A model generated the notes under the pieces. The model saw nothing but the letters and a program-made list of their open reading frames with translations, was not told where the DNA came from and made no database searches. Both the position numbers and the translations under genes were made by a program. Positions 35,930 through 47,644 of a stretch of DNA of 64,000 nt are shown in pieces (position 1 is the first letter of the stretch; every line of letters begins with the position of its first letter). This DNA is from Lanius collurio (Eukaryota; Chordata; Aves; Passeriformes; Laniidae), in contig JACBWW010000040.1 of assembly GCA_020086605.1 (NCBI GenBank), positions 4,507,663 through 4,571,662 on the forward strand, written 5' to 3'.

Positions 35930-36640
35930 GCTGGAAATAGTTTCTGTTGAATAATGCTAATTTAATATAGTTTCATAAATTGAACAGAATTGAATGAGTG
36001 GCAGCAGATTTGTGAATAATTTGCAAATTGAAGCAGTGATAAAATTTGTCAAATAATGTGTTTTCTATTAATAGTTTGCCCTGCTCCATGTAGCTGCCGA
36101 GCAGTCTTGGTTCTCTGGCTTTTTTTGAGGAAAAGCTGGAATAAAAATTCTTTTTATTCTTTTTGTTATTTTTAAGCTCTATCTTTTTTTTATTTTTCCT
36201 GTTCCAAGAGCCATTGTTTACTTTTAAAGTAGATGAAAGATGAATTCAGGTTACGTTCTGACATTACAATGAAATTGTCAATAGAAATCAATGCCTTGTC
36301 ACATGATGAGTTAGGGGCTATAAGGCAGCCTAACGGTGTCCCTATATCTTCAGGCTCCCTCATTGTGCTGCCCTCCTCGGGAGCCAAGCAGCTGTACTGT
36401 TATGGAAAGGTGTTGTCATCGTTAAGGGGATAGTAATGGAGTTTAATAAACCTGGGAGCCAGGCATGGAACCCTAATCCCAGTGCCAGCGTTATAAAGCA
36501 GCACATTGTCTGTCGAGCCTGGTGTTCCTATCTGCATTTATTGACCCTGGAGAGGTAATATAAACACACGAGATGGAGGTCAAAGAGCTCACCTTCAGCT
36601 GCTACACGTGGCTATCGATACCTTGAAATACCACCACGTC
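35930..36640. promoter_or_regulatory. Candidate conserved noncoding elements
   Basis: Two blocks are seen. Block 35930-36110 is very AT-rich (GCTAATTTAATATAG, GAATAATTTGCAAATTG). Block 36220-36640 is mixed, repeat-free and retains CpG. The second block contains a 66-codon open frame (36233-36433) with balanced amino-acid content but no recognisable domain, and a DR3-like nuclear-receptor pair at 36577-36591. I favour enhancer over exon because no convincing splice-site pair brackets the frame. Confidence 0.4.
36577..36591 (+). promoter_or_regulatory. DR3-like nuclear-receptor site
   Basis: AGGTCA (36577-36582), AAG, AGCTCA (36586-36591). A 3-base spacer is the VDR-RXR arrangement. The second half-site has one mismatch to AGGTCA. 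Such near matches are not rare. Confidence 0.3.
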
Positions 36641-36644
36641 AACT

Positions 36645-37185
36645 CTGTCCTCCCAAAGACCTCGGTGTGCCGAGCCACGGCTGCTCCTTAATGTTCATGT
36701 GGGAATGGCCACAGGGTTGTTCAGGGCTGGGGAGTGCCAGCCTTGGAAACGTGGTGTCCCCACCCACGAAGGCACTGGTGTCACCCAGAGCCTTGCTGGT
36801 GGTGTTTGAGCCCTGCATGCTGGGTGCTCGTGGCTGCTGAGTGCTCCTGGGACATCCCTGCCTGATGGAGCAAGGATGTGGCCAAGCTCCTGCCTTAGGC
36901 TGTCCCTGCCCTTTGCAGCCTGGAGCTGGTTGTCCTCTCCAGGTGGGCCACTGAACTGAGAGGGTGTGGGTGCTTCTGCCACGGAATGGCCTGAGAGTTG
37001 TTTCCCTCTCCTCCCATATTGCCCTCAAATCCAGGCAGATTGTCAATTCCAGACCCTTTCTGGAACAAAAGCTCCTTCAGCTTAAAATGGTTCAGCCCAG
37101 ACAGCAATGCCCCTAAACAGAAATTAGTATTATTACTGTTATTATTCTGATACAACCCCCCCCCAAAACACACCCAAAGAACCTG
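36645..37185. other. Noncoding, no gene seen
   Basis: GC-moderate sequence with open frames on the minus strand (up to 135 codons) lacking any domain. A C9 run lies at 37156-37164, just before the long palindrome. Confidence 0.5.
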
Positions 37186-37188
37186 ATT

Positions 37189-37372
37189 TAGAACAAGATA
37201 CAGGAACAATTTATTCTCTCTCTCCATGGATTAGAGGGGTGGTACTTGGAGCAGCTTGTTAAACAGAAGTGCTTGGCCCCTGGCCTTGCACTGCTGTTTA
37301 ATGATCCACTCTTCATGTGCCACCTCTCTAATCCATGGAGAGATAGGTACAAATTGTGTCTATAATGTTATA
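37189..37372. repeat. Long imperfect palindrome, arms of about 90 bases
   Basis: The left arm (about 37189-37278) is the near reverse complement of the right arm (37282-37372), with only CCT between them. The best part pairs TCTCTCCATGGATTAGAG on the left (37217-37234 region) with CTCTAATCCATGGAGAGA on the right (37325-37343 region) without error. Pairing continues inward through GGTGG, TTAAACAG and AGTGC and outward through ACAATTT. By eye about three quarters of positions pair, with a few one- or two-base gaps. It could be a relic of a palindromic (MITE-like) transposon, a recent inverted duplication, or a transcribed hairpin. Confidence 0.85.
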
Positions 37373-40300
37373 TTACTTAACAGTATAATGTATTATAAAT
37401 CATAGAATTGCATCCCTGCCTTGTAATTGGTGAAATGTGTTGCATGAGAAATCCCCTAATTCAATATAAAGTGGTTGCTCTTATGCATAACTACCTCTCT
37501 GGATCAAACCAATTCAGCCCAGAAGTGGTGAGGGGAAAGTTAAAGCTTTTTTAATTTAAAAAAAAAGGAGAAAAATATGACTTACCATGGCTTTATAGGC
37601 CCCTTGTTGGGTTCACAGGCTCCTGCCCCCAAACAGCTGTTAAACAGAGGAGCTTCTCCCTGCAGCTGGAGCTGGTCTGCAGTGTGTCCTGCCACTTCCC
37701 AGAGGATTCCTCCCTGCACACCAGTCTGTTTGCACCAGCATTCATCCTCCCTTCTGGTGCTGGATCTGCCAGAGGGAAGGAAAAATGTCAGTGAGGGGTG
37801 CTTGAGCAGCCTGTCCCTGCTGTGCCCCCAGCCCCTTTTGCAGTGCCTGTCTCAGTGATGTTGGAGCCCTCCTGCAGTAAAGTCCAAACTAAAGTCTCCC
37901 CCCCGTTAAACCCAATGTCTTGTCCTTAAATAGTGACCAGAAACAGCCACAGCTTCAAGGAAGACTTGAAAGTATTAAAAATATCCTCCTTTTGCAACAC
38001 ATCAGGAAAAGAAGGATTTTTTTCCTGACCCTGACAGTGATCCACTCGTGTCCTAAAGCAGTTTGAGGGAAGGGCTGTCTGCTTCACTCCGTGAAGTTTC
38101 AGCCACAGATGTGTCTTTCCCCTCCCCAATAAGTAACTAACTTTTCTTTAATAAATAATAAATAAACCCTGCAGCTATTCTAGGCAAACTGTGCTTAATT
38201 AAAGCCTGTGATACTAAAACAAGTTACCTCTCTTTTCAATTAGAAAATGCACTTGTGGCATAAAAAAAGAAAATTTAGCAATAAGAGAGTTTGTCTAAAT
38301 AAATGCCTGATAGGAATGGGCCTTATTGAAGCCAAAGAAAAGAAGCCTTATTTGAGTTTTAGCTAAGCTTGGCTCTGGGATTAAGGGCTCTGTGATGGGT
38401 CCTACCAGGGCTGCACGTGTTGACCTCACTGGACAAGATCCTGTTGGTCTTGTATGAAGACCAGCAGTCAGACAGGTACCCAGACTCTTCAGGCCTCTTG
38501 GAGGCAAAAAGTCTGGAAACCTTATGTGAGTAGTAATTTTTATTATTTTTTTTTTATCTGCTGAGTTTGGGCTAATCCATAAATATCTAGGAAAACTTAT
38601 CTTGCTTCTCCTGACATATTTCACCTGTGAGAAGAAATCTGGCAGGCTTAAAACAAAGAAAAGGAAATAAACCTTTTAGACTTAAGCCAGTGCAAATTTG
38701 CATTGGGGCTGGGGGGAAGGAGTCAGTCTTGTTTGAGGAGGAAGTGATGTGGGGTTTGTTTCTGAAGCAAAAGCACAGCTCAGCCATCCCCATCTCCTCC
38801 AGTGCTGGCAGCCCGAATTACTGACTCAGAATTCCTGTGCTGCCTTATTTAAGAAGGCAAATATTCCCTCTGTCCTTGAAGGGGAGGTGGAGGGTTCTTT
38901 TTGCCCAGTTTTATACACACCATGTACAAGGTGATACCCTTTATGAGGTTTTCTGGAGATGGGAAGGAGCTGAACTGCTCTGTTCAAAGTCTGTTTTGCT
39001 TGGCAAATAGGAAGTAGCGAGAACCCAGGAGGTGATACTTTTATTTGCAAACAAAGCAAGTCCTTCATTCTGAATCTGAGACTTACATAAAGTGAGGGAT
39101 GCACAGAATCACTGCTCATCCCTGCGTGAGGCCTAATATTTTGATGTGCTGATTCTGTGTGCTTTTGCCTTTGAATTTATTTTTCTGAGCTGCAAAACTC
39201 AGGGTCAAGTTTTATTTTTATTTTTTTTTCCTGGTACCAGGTGAAGCCATCAGAATAATGACAATACTTTTTGGGGTGATTAGACAAGACTGTTTTTCAC
39301 CCAATTTGTTGCCTTCCTGTCTGTGGTACCTGGGTTTCCTTCCTGCTTGAGTTGTTTTGCTTTTGCTGAGTGTGAATTGTCTACAAAAGGAACGTTTTTG
39401 TACATTTATCTCTTTCCAGTCAGTTTTACCTGCTCTTACAAGTGAAAGCCTGGGGGTGGGGAACAAGGGAAAAAAATAGTTGTTGTTGTTTTCCCTCTGA
39501 AAGCCCCAAATAATTATGCTAAGTGGGGCAGAGTATTTTTCCTCTCCTCTGACTGGCTGCAGTCCCCCCATCCCCTCCTGAACCCCTGTGAGCCCTGGGG
39601 CACTGGATTTCCCTCCCCAAGGTGGGATAGGGATTGCTGTCCTCCAAAACAGATCAGGGTCTGCCTGGCAGAGAGGGGATGGGGAGAGAAGGGTGGGATG
39701 AACAGAAAAAAAGAGGGAAAAAAATGCTTCTTTCTTGGTGAGCTTTAATCGGTGCTCACCTCATACATTTGTAAAAATGACTGCCTAAGAGGAGAAAAAA
39801 AATCCATTTCTCCAGCGCACGCACTTACTCTTAAATCAATCCAACACAGTGGGGCACTTATTTTTTCCTCCTGACTTTTCTATTTATTTGCTTTATATGA
39901 CAACAAAGTTGCCTTTTCCTGCACAGAAGCCAGTGGCAGAGTGCTTTGCCTCCCTCCTTTCCCCGCGCTGTGGGATTATTGGGAGTGGGGTGTGAACAGC
40001 CATTCAGTGTGTGGGGTGTTTTTATGTGCCTGTCTCCCTAAAAAGAGGATGTAATGATGTTTAGGATTAAAGGTATGGTCCAAAACTTTTAAAATATGGT
40101 ATGAAATACTTGCACTGAGAACAGTTTCTTTCTGACCCTCCAGGACCTCCATACTGAAGATACAATAGCAATAAATCCTGGTGCAGATTTAGCAATTTCC
40201 CTACAGTAATGTGTCTGTTGGAGTTTCAAATAACCCAGAGTAGCTTGAAACATTTGGATATTCCAGTCTATATCCCATCTGTATGTAGAAAGTTGATGGC

Positions 40301-40410
40301 AGGGCAGCATCCTGAACTTTGACTCCTTGTAAAAGTTTAAATTGCTGCCCTGCTGGGCTGAGTGAATGCTAATTACTTTGTCTCTTACAATACATCCAGA
40401 CTACTTATTT

Positions 40411-40440
40411 AAAAAAAAAAAAAAAGAAAAAAGAAAAAAA
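40411..40440. repeat. A-rich tract
   Basis: A15, G, A6, G, A7. Low-complexity sequence without an identifiable retroposon upstream. Confidence 0.9.
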
Positions 40441-42623
40441 ACTCCCTGAAGACACAGCTTTTGCATGCCAAATATATTGCACTCAACAAAACACAGGGAA
40501 CAGTGGGCCTGTTTGCATACAGCCACTGCCATTGTGAATCTGCTGGGTTTAGCAGCCTTTAAGAAAAATTTCAATTTTTCACTGCTCATGTGAAGATTGT
40601 GGAGGCCAAGCAGTGCCTGCCCTGGTGGCAGCTGGGATGCACAAAATCCATGTGCAGGTTTCTCCAAGGCCCTTAGAGCATGTCCCCAAAACAAAGATGC
40701 TCTTGAGACTGAATTTGTCTGACTCAAGCAGAGTTTCTTGCAAGCTGTTAGGAGCCCTTTCTGGGCTTGTCTCAGGGCAGGCATGTGAGATACAGTGAAA
40801 ATAAGGCCAAAACTGAAACCCATGGAAGCAGAGTTGGGCAGGCTCTGTCTTCCTGGAGATGCTCAAAATCTTTGGTGCTGCATTGCCCGAGTCTAATAAT
40901 TACTAACAATTCAGTAATAACAATATTAATTGCTGGGGAAGCCGAAGTTCACTGATGATTTTTTGGTTCCTTTCAGCAATCATTAAGCACAATTAGAAGA
41001 TCAGAACTGATGAGCTCCTGGCAGTGATGTTGTGTGTAAGGGCCAGTCCTTGCGTCACTGCTGCGGAGCAAGGAGCTGGGGGCAAGAGAGGCTGTTTGTG
41101 GGGTTCAGGCTACAGATGTAGCATCAGGGTATCCTGAAGGGAAAGAAAAAATGTCCAGAAAAAAAAAATCCTGAAAGATAACGGAGCTTTTGAGTAGGGA
41201 TTGGCAAATCATGCTAGGATGTGAGAATCTAAACCAAGGTTAACCCTCTTGCTCTGCCCATTCCAGAGCTGTCAGTGTGCAAGCTCACACAAAAAGCTGC
41301 TTGCTGGCTACTTGGGCTTTGCACTGGACCAAAACCCAGCACCCTGGAACTTTCCTGAGATGTGGTGGAGAGCACAGGGCTTGTCCCGTTTATTCTCTCT
41401 TGGATCAGAAAGTGGTGTGATTTTTTGTTTTGTTTTTTTTTTCCTCATATGCAAAGAGCAAACTCATTTATTTTCAGCCAAGGATAAGCTTGTCCTGCAC
41501 AATGATGACAACTGGGGTTTATCTGTCACCCAGGAGCACTGAGGGCACTAAGATTTGGGGAGGAACTGTGGATTTCAGACCACAATAAATAACTTTAATA
41601 GAAGATGGTCTCCCAGGCACTGGGCAGGGAGAGCTGCATGGCTCACACTAATCTCAAATGTTGCATCCAGGTCCCACTCCCTTGCAGGGACAGCCCTGGA
41701 AATATGTGCTGATGTGTTCCAGCTGCAGGGAGTTAAGGCAAATGTGGGGAACCAACACTGGGATGTCCTGGGCTGGAGGGTGTCTGTGCTCTGGGTGATG
41801 CTGTGGTCTCCTCAAAGATCCTTGGAAACCCCCTGGCCCTGATTTTGGAGCAGCTGTGTCTTTGTGGTGCCCTCTGGCTCTCCCATGATGGTGTGAGGGG
41901 ATGGGTAAATGCTAGCACTGCACACAGGGCTAAGAGGATGTATTTTGGAAATAGGTTAAATGAAAGGCATTCCTAACATGCTACCCACCAAATGTCCCTA
42001 TCAAAAGGAATGTCTTTTATGGAGGGAAACAGCCTGAAAATAATTAATTGAAGAAAATGGGGTAGGAGGGGGGAAGGGGCTGAATTGAAGAATTTCATAA
42101 TATTTCAGACTAGGAGAATGTGTCACCAAATCAACAAACAGAGTATTCATTAGGAGAAATTTGCTTAATTTCAGACCAGGGATGTGGAAGTGCCGTGAGA
42201 GTTGTTCTGAGGGAATTTTTAGCCCAATCAGAAATGAGAGAAGACCGCAATTATTATGGGAGTCTGTTCTTCTGAGAATGCCAACCCAGTTTTGCAGACC
42301 CAAGAGGTCTGAACAATCTCAAATCAGGTCTGGCTGTACAACTCTTCCTCTCGCCGCTGTCTGTGCCGAGTGAGACGTGAGGCTGCTCGTTACTGTTTTC
42401 AAAACCCAGGGTCATGTTTTACCTCTGAGACTCTCCTGAGCTCAAAGTGGAGAGTTTATTTGTTAGGGCTACCTGTTCAAATCTTCCCTGCATGCAGAGC
42501 TTGACTCCAGAAAGTTGCCTGGGTTTGCTGAACTGGGCCTCACACGGGGCAGGGCTGTGTGGTTTGGGAGGGCTGTGTGGCTGAGATGACTCGGTGCTGC
42601 CTGGGCCACGCTTTAGCTGATTA

Positions 42624-42646
42624 CAGATGTGCAAAGTGCACATCTG
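42624..42646. repeat. Perfect hairpin, 10-bp arms, 3-base spacer
   Basis: CAGATGTGCA (42624-42633) and TGCACATCTG (42637-42646) are exact reverse complements around AAG. Each arm contains a CAGATG E-box. It could be a dimeric E-box platform or chance. Confidence 0.7.
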
Positions 42647-43079
42647 GGCATTATGTTTAAGAGCCTTAATGAAAATGGTCAGAGCACAGGCTGCAGCCAT
42701 GCGAAAGGTCACCCTGTAGCTTTTCCCACTGGTGAGCAGTCCCAAACACCCAGCTGGAAAAGGCTTTTTTGGGTGCCTCATCCTCCAGAAGCTGCTGCAG
42801 GAGGATGTGCAGGCCCTGATTGCTGTCACCAGGGCTGATTCAGTGGGGTACCCGTAGCACAGGCAATGGCGTGGTGGTACTGGAATTAACAACTCAGTGT
42901 TTTAGATTACTCCCTGGATTTGTTACCTTCTGGGAAAAGAAGTTATTTCTAGACCCTCTGCCAACCCTCAATTTCTAGTAAATGAGAATATACTAGTTCT
43001 GGGACTTAGGATGCTTTATGAAAGAAGAGAGGGGGGGAAAAATGAAGAAGGGAAAATGATTTTGATCTGAGACAGAAAT

Positions 43080-43740
43080 TCAGACAAAGGATTACCCGTG
43101 TTGTTTGAACAGACAGTGCATAAACATTACCTTATATTAGAAGGAACAGAGACTCGCAACATCCAGGAAACTACTTTATTCACAAAATAAAACTAGGCCC
43201 ATTTCTGTTTATTCAAATACCACCCACAACTTTCTGGGGAAAGATCATATGCAGAGCATATTTGGAAACATTATTAGGAATGCATAAAGTACAGTATTAG
43301 TCAATTTTATATGCTCAGTTGCATGAAATCGGTGTGTTTAAAAAATATAATAATTTGCATTTCATGGCTTTTGATAACCTCAGGAGTGCACTTGAAATTC
43401 AGCACATGCCCACAGCACCTCCCAGCTCACCCCATTTTTAACTGAAGACCAATGGTTTCTATTAAGGGATCAGGCAGGGACTCTGACAAGCCAGTCAATA
43501 ACTATGTGAGGTTACTTCATTAATGCTATAATGGCTGATAGAGTGAGAGGCAAAAAACAGGTTCCTGACAGCAGCAAATGAAAATGATAGAGATTCCTGA
43601 AGCAACGCGCCTTTCCTTTGTCATTGTCTTTTGCTTGGCTTATTCAAAATGTGGCATTTATGTATTCAGCCTTGATGAATGTTGCGGGCTTTAAGTACTT
43701 TTTCCATCTCTAATGCAGTGCCGATTGCACATTGTTCTTT
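43080..43740. promoter_or_regulatory. Candidate conserved noncoding elements
   Basis: AT-rich blocks 43080-43400 and 43500-43740 are free of repeats and carry TTATTCAAATACC, GCATAAAGTACAG, AATATAATAATTTGCATTTC and TTATTCAAAATGTGGC words. Composition only. Confidence 0.35.
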
Positions 43741-43744
43741 CTTC

Positions 43745-44820
43745 CTCTCCCTCTCTTTTTTTTCTCCCCTTTTTTTTCCCCTCCTATAACCTCTGCTGTC
43801 AAGGCGTTGCGGGCTGAAGGGTTGCAGGCTCTGGCTAAATGGCTTTTTTGCTGTAAACGGTGAGGGTGACGGGACGATGGATCATGAGCACTGCCGGGGT
43901 CATGCAGCAAGTGGGTGGCAGCGGCTGGAGCCGCAGCGAGGTGCTGCAGGAGCCCCAGCCCTGCAGGGAGCAGGACTTCAGCCATGAAAAGGCAGCAAGG
44001 CACCTCCCCGTGTGTTGTTGGGGTGGTTTAGGGCACCCCGCTAGTGTTTTGGGTAGCTCGTTGCACAAGGGCCTCACAATTTCCCTTTGGAGGGGCGGTT
44101 CTTCCCCAGGACAAACAAGAACTCCATCCCCGGCGTTCCAAATCTGGGTGTCCCCTCTGGTGGCTGTCCCAGGGTGGTCCCTGAAGGGGTCTCACATTTC
44201 TGCCATTCCCCCAGAGCAGAGTCATGTGTGGAATTTGAACATCAGGATAATGGGCCTGGATAATTTAGCTTCTTTAAAGGTTTCTAAGTATTGCATATAA
44301 ATGCACAATTGCAGTTGGAAACATAGAGATTGTTACAGTTTGCTTTCACTCTCACTTCCTTTCATTTAAGAATTTACGGTATTGAATGTTTGATTTTTGG
44401 TTGCAACTCCTTTCTGGGAATTGTTTTTCTTTAGGCCACACAGACTAGAGGGTCGAGGCAAGGCTGGCCCAGTGCTGGCCCCTTGCAGAACCTGACACCT
44501 TTATGTTTGTGCTGTGGAAAAAGCTGCTCATTTATCATGGACAAGTCTTAAAAGACAGTGCTAAAGATGAAATAAGTCTCCTCAAACTTCTCCAAGTTGT
44601 GACATGATGAGTTACAAAAATAATTTTTTTTTTTAATTGTTCCCTTCTCATAATAATTACAGGTATCTCAGCCATGTGTTGAGTATTTTTGTCCAAAACA
44701 ATCTATTCCTTTCTTAGGGTGGTTTTGCACACCTGCTAAATACCTTCCCATCCTCTGGTTTTCTATTCCAAGGCAATTCTTGACGTGCCTAAGCCCCAGT
44801 TTGTTTCAAGCCAGCTTCTG
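43745..44820. other. Noncoding with a CTCF-like site
   Basis: A pyrimidine-rich stretch lies at 43735-43785. The 43860-44230 part is GC-moderate and open in two frames without a recognisable domain. The CTCF-like core at 44150-44163 is the only site I support. Confidence 0.5.
44150..44163 (-). promoter_or_regulatory. CTCF-like core motif
   Basis: On the minus strand the 14 bases read CCACCAGAGGGGAC, fitting the CTCF core pattern CCASYAG(R)(K)GG(S)(R)C. The preceding AG also fits. Orientation would matter for loop formation. A site without binding data remains a prediction. Confidence 0.45.
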
Positions 44821-44828
44821 AAGATGCT

Positions 44829-44943
44829 GAGGCTTAATTCAGCGCAGTGTTTAGGCATGTGCTTATCTTTAAATAGTCCCCCAGCAGTCACGTTGCAGAG
44901 GCAATATTAGACACATGCCTAACTCTCTGCTGACTTGAGCCTA
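44829..44943. repeat. Palindromic ancient repeat (MITE-like)
   Basis: The arm 44829-44865 and the reverse complement of 44908-44943 align over about 36 bases with roughly three quarters identity and share TTAGGCATGTG exactly. The words TTCAGCGCAGTGTTTAGGC and CATGTGCTTATCTTTAAATAGTCCC match the layout of a palindromic dispersed repeat of reptiles and birds (TTCAGCAAAGCACTTAAGCATGTGCTTAACTTTAA..AGTCCC). Family assignment is from memory of its landmark words. The inverted structure is seen directly. Confidence 0.6.
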
Positions 44944-44949
44944 AAAGGC

Positions 44950-46980
44950 CTAAATATCCAAATAATTAGATTAATTTGTGGCTTGATAGTGGAAGACTTT
45001 TGGCCTACGAAATGAGAATGCAAGAAGTATGTAAAGCAGTTGCAGATGTGTATTTCCCAGCGAACTTGGAAGAGACCGCAAGGCAAAAATGTTGATACTG
45101 GGCGTGCAAGAATGTCTGAACATTAAAGTGCTTTAAGCTTCTTTAAAAAGTAGCTTGGGTACGAACCAAAGCTCGGGTTTAAATTGTTTCCGCAGCAGAA
45201 GCAGAGAGGCTCAGAGCTTGCATTATTTATTTTTTTAAGGCACTGGTAACTTCAGGGATTTTCCCATGTTTATGGTTTAACAAGAAGGGAGCCAAGTGTG
45301 CTGTGGTTAATGACATAAGCACTAAAATAGAAGGATGAGGGAGATCCGGACTTGCAAACCTCTTTGGGGATTTTGGGCCAGCCAAATGACCCGCTCAGCA
45401 AAGAGGGTGGGCTGCTGCTTTCTCCAGCTTATTCTCTGTGAGCTCCTGGCAAGGGTTGTTGCTCATCACAGGCAGGGTCTCCAGGAGAAGATCCCTGGGC
45501 ATTGCTGTGATAACAACTGAAAGTCACCCAGATACAGAGGAGGGCCCCAGCTGCTCATTTCCAGTTGCCCAGGAAGGCCTGGGACATGGAGGAGGGCCCT
45601 GGTGTTTGCAGCATATGTGAAGTACGTTTGCCTCTCTCTCTCTGTGTAGGCTGGAAAGGGAATCCTAATTGGGAAACATAAGGGGTTTTTTTGAGGTGTG
45701 TGGTTTAACAAGTCATGAAACCTCTCTTGAGGTGGAAAAGTCTGTTTATATATCGCAAAGTGATCTTCTATCTTAGCTAGCCATGCTAGGAGTATTTACC
45801 ATTTATTTGCCAAAACAAAACTCTGCAAACCAACAGCTTCTTCCAAGAGGGAGCAACTCTCACTTGGGACTCATGGGGTTACCTGCAGAAGGTTTGAAGT
45901 GGCTCCAATTTCCAGCCAAATACTCATCTCTGTGGGGTTGCTGAATGCACTCTGTGTGTGTAAACTGATGTCATTCTGTGCCCCTGTGGGACTTTAGGAC
46001 ACTTCCCAACGGAGTGATCTCACACAATGTCCATGGTTTGACTCAGTCTGTGGTTGCATGTGTTGGTTTAGCACCTCCCTGTTGGTCTTCATGCAACTCA
46101 TTGCTCAGTCTGCCTTCAGCCCTAAATTATTCCAGCTTCTTCCAGGCACTCAGCACCTCTCTCCCCCAGCCTGTTTCCCAGATGGGAAAGGCCATGATCC
46201 CTCCTGGTGCAGCTAGAACAGGCTTGGCGTGTCCCCATAGCTACAAATAGTGGAGCTGTGGCAATTCCTTCAGAGCCAAGCATCCACGGCTCCCTGCCGT
46301 GGAGCTGGGGCTGAGGAGTGTCCCTGGATGAAAGCTGCCTTCCAAGGGAGGATTCGCTCGGAGGGTGGTTGTGCAGCAAAGCTTGCCCTCTGTTAGGATA
46401 AACTCTCCTGGAGAGGCAGCTCTGGGAGGTGCAATTTGCACCTCTCTGTGCAGGCCGAGGTGTGAATTGAGTGAGGAGGCTGCCAGGCTTTGGTTCCTCC
46501 TTGGGAAACCACCAGGATTGTTTTCCAGCAGGCAACAAGGAGAAAGGGATGCTCATTTTGCAAGCATCTATTTGCTGTCCTTGCCCAAATTGTTTTTTGG
46601 AGCCCTAACAATCTGGGAAGTGGGTTTGTGGGTGATCCAGCACCTCCTGCCCTGCGCCTGTAGGGTGGGTCTGCATCACTGGGCTGGACTGAGGGTGGGA
46701 GAAGTGGTGGGCCCGGCTGACAAACCTCACTTCTCTGCATTCACTCCTTAAAATTACTGACAGTCTTTTCTGCTGTGCTTTTGGCTGATATTTGCATACA
46801 AAATCCTGCTTTTTGAAAGGTAGCAAAGATTGACAAGTTAACACTGATCCAGTGTGGTTTTATGGGCAGAGCTTGGTGGTGGAAGAGTCAAGTGTTCTTG
46901 ATGGTTTTTTTTAAGTTGTGAAATTGCTCAGGAGTAACTGGAAAATGCTTTTTCTGATGGGAAACATTACACCTGTCTTA
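44950..46980. other. Noncoding, no gene seen
   Basis: The AT-rich part 44950-45330 may be slowly evolving. A CT-repeat lies near 45634-45642. Opposing open frames of about 115-145 codons around 46120-46750 lack domains. Confidence 0.5.
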
Positions 46981-46989
46981 CCTGTTCAT

Positions 46990-47640
46990 GTTCACAGAAT
47001 GCTCTAAGCATGAAGGAGGGCATTAATGAACTTCATTAATCCATCAATTAAAGAAAATTCATGTGCTCTCCATGATCAGATTCTTATTTCCAGGCCAAAC
47101 TCTATTCAACCCAGCCCAGTATCCCCCAGCAGATAAAATATTAAAATGTAATATCAATTGTTGCATGTGGATGTTTTTAAAAAGAGGTATTAAGTAAAAG
47201 GCATCAGTGCCTGTATTACACAAAGATAGAGATGTAATGAATGCTTTCACAGAAATAAGGTTTTTTTAAGAATCTCCTGCCAATTTGTCTGCGTTTATCG
47301 TTTGCTCTTTTAAACAAAAGTTAGAGAAATTACTGCTAGCAAACAAAAATCTATTTTAGACAAACACAGTATGTCCTCAAAGATCCAGTTTGTCGTGCTG
47401 ATAGTCTCATTGGCTGTGATTTGTATATTAAAAAGATTTTAATTGCCCAGGTAAGTGCCTGCACCTGCTAAGACATTGACTATTAGAGCACTTTATTCTA
47501 ATCTCTTACAATATAGGGCACACTTCACCCATAAAATTATTCTCTACACAATTATGGCTCGGTTTTGCTGAGGTAGAAAGTGCAACTTAACTGTTTGGTT
47601 TTGCTCATTATTATTAAAATCATGCAAATGAGGACCATTA
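46990..47640. promoter_or_regulatory. Candidate conserved noncoding element with homeodomain palindrome
   Basis: An AT-rich, repeat-free stretch. It begins with a perfect inverted ATTAATGAA-C-TTCATTAAT (47022-47040), a possible paired homeodomain site. It contains TAAAAAGATTTTAATTG and ends with a perfect octamer ATGCAAAT at 47622-47629 (POU type). The enhancer role is inferred. Confidence 0.4.
47022..47040. promoter_or_regulatory. Perfect inverted homeodomain-type palindrome
   Basis: Nine-base arms ATTAATGAA and TTCATTAAT flank a single C. Both arms carry ATTA cores in opposite orientation, the arrangement bound by homeodomain dimers. By chance about 0.25 such palindromes with a fixed spacer are expected in 64 kb. 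Confidence 0.35.
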
Positions 47641-47644
47641 GGTA

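Larger units (their letters stand above)
37380..43070. other. Noncoding, no gene seen
   Basis: No exon is supported. AT-rich patches that may be slowly evolving are 38130-38300, 40880-41000 and 42000-42180. An A-rich tract lies at 40411-40440 and a perfect short hairpin at 42624-42646. A CATAGAAT word at 37401-37408 resembles the unit at the end of avian CR1 elements, but no CR1 body is attached. Open frames of up to 157 codons lack domains. Confidence 0.5.

Noticed and set aside
37401..37408. CATAGAAT word resembling the terminal unit of avian CR1 elements
   Set aside because: A single 8-base unit without tandem copies or any CR1 body is not evidence for an insertion.
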